64,000 bases of DNA from Eutreptiella sp. 'Long Island Sound 2002' (Eukaryota > Euglenozoa > Euglenophyceae > Eutreptiales > Eutreptiaceae): NCBI GenBank assembly GCA_964036045.1, contig OZ038384.1, positions 52,056,843-52,120,842 on the forward strand, written 5' to 3'. A program made the position numbers and the translations under genes. How positions within the stretch are numbered: position 1 is the first letter of the stretch; each line of letters opens with the position of its first letter. Under the pieces are notes generated by a model. It saw only the letters and a list, made by a program, of their open reading frames with translations. It was not told where the DNA came from and ran no database searches. Positions 56,342-64,000 of the stretch are shown in pieces.

Positions 56342-59300
56342 CGGAGCCCCTGCAGCCAAGGGCCCCAGCTAGGGCGGTCGCAGGATGGTGACGTGGGAAG
56401 CGCCGAACCATCCCAGTCGGAAGTCGATAAGCACAAAGAAACTGCCGCGGGCGGAAGGCCCGGTCCGGCACCCAGTCGCGGAGGCAGGGTGAGGGCAAGT
56501 GAAGGCACGAACCCTTGCACCCGTCCGTCCTTCGCGACCAACAATGTGTTTGATGTACTTCAAGATCTATCCGAGAGTATCGGAGGATCACCCGGACCGC
56601 AGCTGGATGCTGCAGATGGGCAGCCTGAGCCCATTGTCCACGACCTGCACCAGTCGCTTGTTGAGCTTCTGGAACGGCCGGAGATCCTGAGTTTGCACGC
56701 CGTGCGCCGTGTCGGTCGCGAGCGGCAGTTGCATCTTAAGGTCCGTGCCCTATGCGGGGAAGTGGAAAAGGTTTTCGACTTGTTGGTCGACACCGGCGCT
56801 CAGGTCAGCTTGGTCAAGGCTGGCCTACTTCCGCCAGAGTGTCTGACCGACAGTCGGAAACCTGTCAGGCTGAAGGTGGCGAACGGCCAGTACATGGTGG
56901 GAGGCACGAAGGAAGCGGCCATTGGGCTGCAGTTCGTGAACCATCGTGAGCTGAGCCGCCCAGACCTCGGCAGGGAAATCCTCCCGCATGGTCGCTTCTA
57001 CGAGGCCGAGATGGACTGGGACATGATCGTTGGGTACGACTTCATGATGGAGACGGACTCCGGCGTTCTCCCGGCCCAGGCCTCGATGACCCTGTACCAG
57101 GACGACCAGCTCTCGTGGCTATCGTCACCTGAGCACCATGTGGAATGCCAATGGATCCACCCCGAACGCGATCAGCTCGAAGTAGCCGCACTGGGCACTG
57201 AGCCAACTGGGCCAGCAAACCAGGAGTACGGCGTAAGGCCGGAAGTGGCGAGCCGAGTGGTTGCGGACCTGGGAGCTTCGGATCTGGCCCTGGATGCGTT
57301 CTCTTCAGGAAACTCCGCCCATCTTCGGGTGTGTGAGAAGTACTGGAGCGCCCAGGACTCCGCGTGGAAGAAGCACTGGGGTCCGCATCAGGGATTGATG
57401 TGGATCCATTGCCCCCGTTGGGACATTCCAAGAGCGATAGCGAAGATTCGCAAGGACCGCTCCAAGGCAGTGCTGGTTGTTCCTATGGGATGCAGCGAGG
57501 AGGAAAGTACCCGACATTGGGTAGTCTCATTGACCAACATGACCTTAAACAAGGTCGTCCTACCGGCTGGAGAGAGTGTCTATCAGGACGCTAAGGGACA
57601 GCCCATGCCACCCCAGAGATGGCCAACGGAATTCCACTATGTGGATTGGGGCCTTGATGAGGCCAACGCCACGGACTTCGTGTGTGTCAACCGTATCATA
57701 GCGGAGCCGTGGAGGCAATGCTTTGCGGTTCCCCCTGTTGACATCGGAGAATCGGAGGACCCCCTCACAGAAGAGGAGCTGGATCTGGTTCAGGGGTATA
57801 TGGATCAGCCCTTTCACGACTGGGGAAACCAGCGTGAGGGCAAAGGCCAGGACAAAGCCTGGTGGGAAGTGGACTCAATCGTCTCTGGTTCCTACGATGG
57901 GAATACCTTCGTTCAGAGGGTGCTGGATCACATGCCCAGCCAGGACGAGCCGCCTGGCGGTAACCCACCCACCTACGGCGATCTGTTCCGAGGCAAGACC
58001 AGAGATGGCCCTTTGGGCCACCTGGGAAGACCACCTGAGCCGAAACCGAGCGGGGTCGCTACCCCTCAAGTAAGCTCCGTGGTTCAAGTGCCCGGAAAAG
58101 CCAAGGCGGAGTCCGATGATTGCCCCAAGATTCAGGCATTGAGGGCCAGGCTGAAGCAGAAGTATGGTGATACCTTCTTCAGCGGTAAGCCTGTGTTTCC
58201 CCCACCGGTGCGTGGACCGTATGGCGAGGCCAAGATACGACTGAAGCAGGACCCCCGTGTGTATCGTCACCGGGAGTTTGCCCTGAGGGGCGAGAGGAAA
58301 GAGGCCATGGAGAAGATCCTCCGTTCCTTCATCCAGAGAGGCTGGCTCGAGCCGTGCCACTCCGAATGGGCCTCTCCGTGCTTCGTCGTACCCAAGAAGG
58401 TTGCCGGTGAGTGGCGGCTCGTGGTCGACTACCGCGGCCTGAACGCCCAAACGCAGCATGACAGCTATACGCTGCCCCTCATTGAGGACATGCTGCAAAA
58501 ACAACACCGGCGGAGGATCTTCACGGTGATTGACCTGAAACATGGTTATCATCAGATGCCTCTCGCCGAGGAGTCCCGTGCCTGCACAGCCATGAGCACC
58601 CCACTTGGACCTCTCCAGTGGAAGGTGATGCCCATGGGCGTTACAAACGGCAACGCGGCTTTTCAGCTGATGCTGGAGAACCTGCTTGAGCCGGTGCGTG
58701 ACTGTGCGGACCCCTTCGTAGACGACGTGATCATCGCGTCCGGGGACCCCAGTATGAGCTACGAGGAGCTCCTGGAGGCACATGAAAGGGACGTCACTCG
58801 AGTGCTGGACCTTCTGGTTCGGCACAAACTCACGGGCAGCAGTGACAAGGCCACCATTGCGGTAAGCGAGGTGGTCTTCGCTGGCCACGTAGTCGTGAAC
58901 GGGCGGCGAAAGCCCATACCTGGCAAGGTGGCTGCGATTGAGAACTGGGAAAAGCCCAAGACGGTCTCTGAGCTACGGGCGTATCTGGGGTTCTGCAACT
59001 ACTACTCGGGGAATATCAAAATGTATGCCGAGTATGCAGCCCCCATGACGACCATGCTCAAGGGCAACCGAGAGGAGACCAAGAAGGGGTCCAAGAAGGC
59101 TCTGGTCTGGGATGCTGATTCCGACCGTGCCTTTGAGGGGATGAAGCAGGCGCTGCTATCCGCAGTGGGTCTGCACCTCGTGGATCCCGACCGAGGGTTC
59201 GTCCTGCGCACCGACGCTTCCGACTACGCCGTAGGCGCTGTGTTGGAGCAAGTGCTTGACGACCGGAGGCACGTGCCCGTGGCCTTCTGGAGCCGAGTCC

Positions 59301-61318
59301 TGGCGGAAGGCCAGAGACGGACGTGGACGCCCCGAGAAAAGGAGGCGTATGCCATCGTCATGGCTCTCAGGAAATGGGCTGTGTACATAGCCCTCCATCC
59401 TGTCACCGTCTGCACCGACCATCAGAGTCTGCAGTCGTGGCACAAGGAGCACGTGGACACCCCCTCAGGTCCCGCCTCCCGACAGGCAAGATGGCATGAG
59501 ACCTTGGCCAAGTTCGACCTCACGGTTGTGTATATTCCTGGAAAGGATAACACCGTGGCGGACTGTCTCAGTAGGTGGGCCTATCCCGCCAGCAAGGGCA
59601 TGACCGATATCTCTGCCCATGGCGATGAGGCTGAGACTGCTGAAGCCAAGAAGATCGTCAAAATGGAGCGTCTGATGGAGGAGGAGGGTGTTAAATGCTT
59701 GGTCGTCATGGCTGCGGATGCCCCCCTCGCGTCGAGGGCGAGCAGAGCGGTCAGTGTACTCGCCCCTGAGGGAGCTGAGTCCGACAAGCACCTCTTCCCG
59801 GAGTCTTGCCTCCAGGACGACTGGACCGACGATTACGCCAAGTCTGAGGCCTTTGCGGCCGAGTATAGGGCTGTGACCGACCCTGACGACGGGCAGAAGT
59901 GGCCAAAGGGGCTGACCGAGGAAGATGGCAAGCTCTACCGGAATGGTAAGCTGCTAGTACCGGAGTCCTGGGTGCTCGAGCTTTGTGAAGCTTGGCACCA
60001 CCACATGCTGCACCCAGGGGTCAAGAAGCAGGCTCTTGACATGCAGCGTCGGCTCGAGATCGACCATATCGTTCTCTACACCGCCATCAAGAAGGTCAGG
60101 AAGGGTTGCTCGGTCTGTCAGGCCTGCAATCCCGACAACCGGAACGTCAAGGGGGAAGCCCAATGGACCCCGGTTCCTGACCAGCCCATGGAGAGCGTGG
60201 CCATGGACGCCTTCTCCATGCCCGAAGTGCACATTGGCAAGGAGACCTTTGACTGTGTGGTTCTTTGTGTGGATCGCCACAGTGGCTACGTAGTAGCCGT
60301 TCCGGCACGCAAAAAGGGGTTGCTTGCTAAGGAAGTGGCAGTCATGATGATTCGTCATTGGCTGACCGTCTTTGACATCCCCCGCACCATTTGCAGTGAC
60401 CGAGGGCCCCAGTTTACTGGTGGCTGGTTCAAGGCTATGTGTTCCCTCATGGGGATACGTCATGCCAAGAGCATCGCCTATCTCAGCCGGTCTAACGGGC
60501 GTGCTGAAGTGGCTGGACGGCAGCTGTTCGAGAAGCTGCGCAAGATCCACATCACCAATCCACGTCGGAACTGGTTTGAGGAGATGTGGCCTGCTCTGAA
60601 GGCCCATCATGACACCCCCACTCCGGGCGGTTTGTCCCCTCACCAGATTCTGTTCGGCAGGGACCCCCTGGGTAGGGGACTTCCCTTGTCCGGTGATGAC
60701 ATGGCTATGGATGCCAAGGAATTCTTCGCGCGGCAAGAGCAAACAGCGCGGGACATCCGCCAGCAGCTCGAGAAGGAGCATGCTGAGCGTCAGAAGTCCG
60801 CCCCGGGCTCCACAGTGCAGAAGTTCAGGGTGGGAGACCCGGTGTGGGTGATCAGACCGCGCCCTATGGGCACCCACCGCACCAAAACCTGGTTCACACC
60901 CGGAGAGGTGGTCTGCAGGATTGGTGAGGACACCTACCGCATCAAGGTGGGTCCCGGACAGTTCCGGGAGCGCCACGAGAGTCAACTCCGTGTGCGGGAA
61001 CCCGACCTTCGTGGCCAGCATGTGTCCCTGAGCTATGCCGCACATGAGGCTGATTCGGACGACGACTATGCTGAGCAGGACGACTATACAGTCGAGAAGA
61101 TCCTTGCTCAGCGTCCGAAAGCCTCGGCACCTGGAGGTCTGGAGTTCAAGGTTCGTTGGCGAGGCTATGGGCCGTCCCACGACACCTGGGAACCCGTCTC
61201 CTCGTTCGTGCCGCGGGTCAATACTCCCTTCATGGAGTACATCCGCAAGCACAAGACCAAGATCCATGTCTCGGACTTGGCAGCACTCACCCGGGCGATT
61301 GCAGCCAGGGGTGCCTGA
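56342..61318 (+). CDS. pol: pol polyprotein of the gypsy element: PR, DAM-like domain, RT, RNase H, IN, chromodomain
   Basis: Open for about 1,660 codons to TGA at 61316-61318. Residues numbered from 56393: protease VDTGAQVSLV (133); a DAM-methyltransferase-like domain (about 299-365, LDAFSSGNSAHLRVCEKYWS, MWIHCPRWDIPRAIAKIR, AVLVVPMG); RT with LVVDYRGLN (677), TVIDLKHGYHQM (711), and FVDD in motif C (773, normally YIDD); RNase H RTDASDYAVG (939); integrase HHCC zinc finger (HHHMLHPG to CSVCQAC, 1202-1243) and DDE core MDAF, SDRGPQF, GRAEVAGR (1271, 1334, 1370); and a C-terminal chromodomain YTVEKILAQ...FKVRWRGYGPSHDTWEP (1564-1610). All catalytic residues are present and there is no internal stop, so pol looks intact. 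The chromodomain marks it as a chromovirus, whose integration is often guided to heterochromatin. Confidence 0.92.
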   Translation, partial: RSPCSQGPQLGRSQDGDVGSAEPSQSEVDKHKETAAGGRPGPAPSRGGRVRASEGTNPCTRPSFATNNVFDVLQDLSESIGGSPGPQLDAADGQPEPIVHDLHQSLVELLERPEILSLHAVRRVGRERQLHLKVRALCGEVEKVFDLLVDTGAQVSLVKAGLLPPECLTDSRKPVRLKVANGQYMVGGTKEAAIGLQFVNHRELSRPDLGREILPHGRFYEAEMDWDMIVGYDFMMETDSGVLPAQASMTLYQDDQLSWLSSPEHHVECQWIHPERDQLEVAALGTEPTGPANQEYGVRPEVASRVVADLGASDLALDAFSSGNSAHLRVCEKYWSAQDSAWKKHWGPHQGLMWIHCPRWDIPRAIAKIRKDRSKAVLVVPMGCSEEESTRHWVVSLTNMTLNKVVLPAGESVYQDAKGQPMPPQRWPTEFHYVDWGLDEANATDFVCVNRIIAEPWRQCFAVPPVDIGESEDPLTEEELDLVQGYMDQPFHDWGNQREGKGQDKAWWEVDSIVSGSYDGNTFVQRVLDHMPSQDEPPGGNPPTYGDLFRGKTRDGPLGHLGRPPEPKPSGVATPQVSSVVQVPGKAKAESDDCPKIQALRARLKQKYGDTFFSGKPVFPPPVRGPYGEAKIRLKQDPRVYRHREFALRGERKEAMEKILRSFIQRGWLEPCHSEWASPCFVVPKKVAGEWRLVVDYRGLNAQTQHDSYTLPLIEDMLQKQHRRRIFTVIDLKHGYHQMPLAEESRACTAMSTPLGPLQWKVMPMGVTNGNAAFQLMLENLLEPVRDCADPFVDDVIIASGDPSMSYEELLEAHERDVTRVLDLLVRHKLTGSSDKATIAVSEVVFAGHVVVNGRRKPIPGKVAAIENWEKPKTVSELRAYLGFCNYYSGNIKMYAEYAAPMTTMLKGNREETKKGSKKALVWDADSDRAFEGMKQALLSAVGLHLVDPDRGFVLRTDASDYAVGAVLEQVLDDRRHVPVAFWSRVLAEGQRRTWTPREKEAYAIVMALRKWAVYIALHPVTVCTDHQSLQSWHKEHVDTPSGPASRQARWHETLAKFDLTVVYIPGKDNTVADCLSRWAYPASKGMTDISAHGDEAETAEAKKIVKMERLMEEEGVKCLVVMAADAPLASRASRAVSVLAPEGAESDKHLFPESCLQDDWTDDYAKSEAFAAEYRAVTDPDDGQKWPKGLTEEDGKLYRNGKLLVPESWVLELCEAWHHHMLHPGVKKQALDMQRRLEIDHIVLYTAIKKVRKGCSVCQACNPDNRNVKGEAQWTPVPDQPMESVAMDAFSMPEVHIGKETFDCVVLCVDRHSGYVVAVPARKKGLLAKEVAVMMIRHWLTVFDIPRTICSDRGPQFTGGWFKAMCSLMGIRHAKSIAYLSRSNGRAEVAGRQLFEKLRKIHITNPRRNWFEEMWPALKAHHDTPTPGGLSPHQILFGRDPLGRGLPLSGDDMAMDAKEFFARQEQTARDIRQQLEKEHAERQKSAPGSTVQKFRVGDPVWVIRPRPMGTHRTKTWFTPGEVVCRIGEDTYRIKVGPGQFRERHESQLRVREPDLRGQHVSLSYAAHEADSDDDYAEQDDYTVEKILAQRPKASAPGGLEFKVRWRGYGPSHDTWEPVSSFVPRVNTPFMEYIRKHKTKIHVSDLAALTRAIAARGA

Positions 61319-62772
61319 TCAGCGCCCTGAGCTCTCCCCTGATGCGTTTTGAGCGCTTGTGAGGCCGACGGATCGTCCCTTGCTTGCTTGCTCTCTTCCA
61401 TCTTTCGGTGACAGAGGGGCCATATACCCCCCTCTGCTGAATCCAAGGGAGGATGGCCCCTCTCTTTCAACTCTATTCGTCACTCCCCACCTGCTGAATC
61501 CTTGGGAAACCAGGTAGGGCGACTGACCTTCATATTTCCGAGCTCTTGGGGCCTTGAAGCCCATACGTCGTTGCGCAACGGATGCCGCTGTCATCGGCAT
61601 TGCGTTTTTGGTGTGTGGTCTGGTTTCATGGCACTTGCGGAATCCAGACCAGTCGACGTGTGTCAGCTGACTATATATGGCCTGAACTCAAGCGTTTTCT
61701 TGTCCACCCTCCTGCATTTGCCTTATCCTGACCGTGGCGTGGTTTGGCACTCCGTCCAGAGTGTGTTTACACGCCTGTTTACCTGATTATTGCTTGCTTT
61801 CTCTGTTCCCCAGGATATGTGCATCTGTATGTTCAGTATTATCCGTCAGTTGACTGCTTTTCCCCCCTGAGGGGATATTCGACTACGAAGGCGCCCTGAG
61901 TCGCCGTTTATATGTTCTTACATAGGGTCCAGCTTGGACCAGTGCCTAAGTACAGATTCATCTGTTTGAGTGCCCGTGATACCGTGTGCCCTATTCGCTG
62001 TGATGTGGAGATCCTGATGGCGCCAGGCGGGAAGCCCAGTTGCCTGACTACACTCCCAGCGGTCCGCCACTGTCAGTCCCAGTGTGAGCCTACTGACTCG
62101 CAGACGCACTTGCAGTCGGATGGCGGCCTCCGGTGCTCCTGACCTCGGTCAGTCTGCCTGGGAAACTAGTGGTTTGAGGAGTGGACGCCTCCGCCCACAC
62201 TGCATGAGGACTCCCTCATGTATGGCCTTCGTGGTAATAGGGCGAGGGAAAAGACGGCCTTGATGCCCGATCCCTTAAGGAGCAGCTCGTTCGGCTGTAC
62301 CACTCTGGACTCGCGTCGTATGGATATGGACATGGTGCGCCCGAGGAAGGACCCGTGGGGACTCTCCCCAGTCGGCGGGCCTTGGGAAGCTTGGGGTAGC
62401 CTGATGGATCTTTGTGGTCGCTCTCGACCTGTGGGACCACCTCGGTCGTCGTGTGACGCCTATGTTGGCCGTGTATGCCACTGCCACTGTGGTAGTGACC
62501 GTCGCAGCCGGCACCCGGTGCGCCTGGTATGGGTTAACGGGTCCTTTGGGTGCCGAACAATCGCCGCCAGGACCCGGGACTTGATACTTGATACTATACT
62601 TGCAGTTACTAATGTCTACAGCACCGTACCTGTCTTACTGTGGGATTTGGGCAGCCTAACCTGCGAATCAGCCTGAAGGAGGATGTGACACCCCCCCCCC
62701 CCCTTCAGGAGATGGTCCTGGGTACCCGCTGCCATGCATGGGTGTTATCGAGCCCCCCCCAGGGTTTGCTCT
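61319..62772 (+). other. Gypsy 3' untranslated region
   Basis: About 1.45 kb between pol and the polypurine tract with no convincing ORF. A C tract lies at 62691-62703, preceded by AAGGAGGATGTGACA, which resembles a tract-plus-LTR border but is not at a repeat boundary. Confidence 0.55.
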
Positions 62773-62783
62773 AAGGAGGGGGG
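62773..62783 (+). other. Polypurine tract
   Basis: AAGGAGGGGGG lies directly before the TGAAGCGG start of the 3' LTR, the expected place and composition for the plus-strand primer. Confidence 0.7.
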
Positions 62784-64000
62784 TGAAGCGGTACCCAGAA
62801 CCTATGGCCCATGGCCCGGAGGCCTGTGAGCCGTCACACCCGTTATGGCCCATGGCCCGGAGGCCTGCGAGCCGTCACACACGTGCGGAAGCCGTTGACA
62901 CCGGCTATCCCTGTTCTCTAACCCGCGAAATCTGAAATCCGATTTCTAACCAATAAATCAATGTAGAATTACCGTGATTTTATTGTCTTAGGCGATTTTC
63001 GGTCGGAAATCGGTGAAATACCCGATTTCTACCGCGATTTCCAATTGTCGTAAAATCGCCGCCTGATGTCGCCTGTTCGCGCGCCTTCGTCGCTTCTCCG
63101 TGGCGAGTTTTGTTCTGGACTTTTCTCGAGTACCTTTGAGGTTCTAAGAGAACTTAAGGGCGGAATCTAGAGGGTATTTAATGTACTTTCATCTGGTGTG
63201 TTCACCAGAATTTTTCGCCGTTGCGTTTTCGAGAAAATCAGCGCGCAAGACTTTCCGTCGATCGTGTGAACTCATGCTTCTCAAGGACCATGAGTTCCGA
63301 CGGAACCCTACATCTCCCCCCTATGTCTTTCATCCATGCCCCTTTCACGCGGGCATATCATCTTGTATAGGAAAGCGGGCAATGGCGGTGTTTTAGGCAG
63401 CCTATGGGTCTCGCAAACCCAAGTCGTTTGCGTGCGCAAACGCTAACTTTGTGGCCTTGTGAGCATGAACGTTAATGACCGAACACAAGGCTCACAAGAC
63501 CAAAAGCCCGAGGCCATTTTCGTTTTTCGAGCCAACTCAACGATGGCTCAACGCAATTCAATGCGTACCAAAACTCTATTTTCAAAAGAGGGCAAGTTTT
63601 GGTCGAAAATTAGGCCAAAATGGCCAAACCCCCGGGGCTCGTACTCGAAGCCTATGGGGAGTTGAGCCTCGAACCAAAGCAATATGTAAAGTAGAGACCA
63701 CGAAGGACATCGTGGATGGCTTGGTTGATTTTTACAACCTTGTCTTCTATTTTACATAATTTCGCCTTGTGAGCACGCGTGCCGCATTGCCTCTTTGCAC
63801 ACGCGCTCATATGCAAGCACTAATGACACGAGTGGGCGGAGACAATCTAACCATAGTGTGCATATTTGAAAGCACCTACTATGGGCCTACTCCAAAAGTG
63901 TTTACTCATATTTTTGCTCCTCAAGGTCCCAAAGATATGTTCATGCCAATATCGCCGATATATGCACTTTTTCCCATAAATAGTGTGCTTCAAGGATTGA
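62784..64000 (+). repeat. 3' LTR of the gypsy element (partial)
   Basis: Matches 41924-43140 in order over its whole visible length with about 18 substitutions (roughly 1.5%) by eye. It continues past the window edge. Confidence 0.9.

Larger units (their letters stand above)
41924..64000 (+). mobile_element. Chromodomain Ty3/gypsy LTR retrotransposon (3' LTR runs off the window)
   Basis: LTR copies start TGAAGCGGTACCC at 41924 and at 62784 and match over the whole visible 1.2 kb with about 18 substitutions by eye. gag, pol and chromodomain lie between on the plus strand. A polypurine tract precedes the 3' LTR and a possible primer-binding site follows the 5' LTR. A younger LTR element (44476-51293) sits inside the 5' LTR. 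The element, minus this insertion, would be about 17-18 kb with LTRs of roughly 2.7 kb, unusually large. The left flank ends GGTAT, a candidate 5-bp target duplication to be sought after the right LTR. Confidence 0.85.

Noticed and set aside
62684-62703. AAGGAGGA followed by TGTGACACCC, which looks like a polypurine tract plus LTR start
   Set aside because: The direct repeat with the 5' LTR begins only at 62784, after a better polypurine tract. TGTGACACCC is absent from the 5' copy.

Overview
The window is eukaryotic nuclear DNA. It holds spliceosomal introns with GT..AG borders, long satellites and microsatellites, and four classes of transposable element. I see no bacterial operons and no CRISPR. 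The mix of a chromodomain Ty3/gypsy element, a tyrosine-recombinase retrotransposon, a very GC-rich LINE-like element and an RS-rich SET-domain gene suggests a large, repeat-laden algal genome. I lean towards the green lineage, but that is inference.

Layout. 1-7.1 kb is the 3' part of a GC-rich non-LTR (LINE-like) element: the end of its RT ORF, then an unusual long downstream ORF with a RING-like zinc motif and a Pro/His-rich middle, one probable intron, a 3' UTR with a tandem duplication and an A-rich tail. 7.1-18 kb is non-coding: two GCGACAGG-type minisatellite blocks, a long fold-back hairpin and about 19 copies of a 194-bp satellite. About 18.0-31.5 kb holds the main host gene, reconstructed from splice sites and phase. 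It encodes a 173-residue SET exon preceded by a tandem array of about 15 coiled-coil exons (all phase 0-0) and followed by two further tandem exon arrays (both phase 1-1), one Arg/Ser-rich and one Cys/Ser/Arg-rich, ending at a TAG at 31524. 31.7-33.7 kb is a DNA transposon with inverted termini of about 100 bp. 33.8-35.9 kb has weak exon-like pieces. 36-39.9 kb (minus strand) is a decayed tyrosine-recombinase retrotransposon in the order gag, recombinase, RT.

41.9 kb to the window end is one large chromodomain Ty3/gypsy element. Its 5' LTR (starting 41924) was split by a younger non-coding LTR element (44476-51293) flanked by a CCCGC duplication. Its gag lies at 52.0-56.3 kb. Its pol (protease, an unexpected DAM-like domain, RT, RNase H, integrase, chromodomain) lies in the same frame as gag across a single TAG. 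Its 3' LTR starts at 62784 and runs off the window.

The gypsy insertion interrupts a minus-strand ORF of unknown function. The most interesting material is the SET gene with three amplified exon arrays whose splice-site and nonsense damage falls in copies that can be skipped without changing frame. Next are the extra pol domain and gag-TAG-pol arrangement, the gag-recombinase-RT element, and the LINE-like element with a large ORF downstream of its RT ORF. All positions were read by eye. Exon borders are predictions without transcript support.
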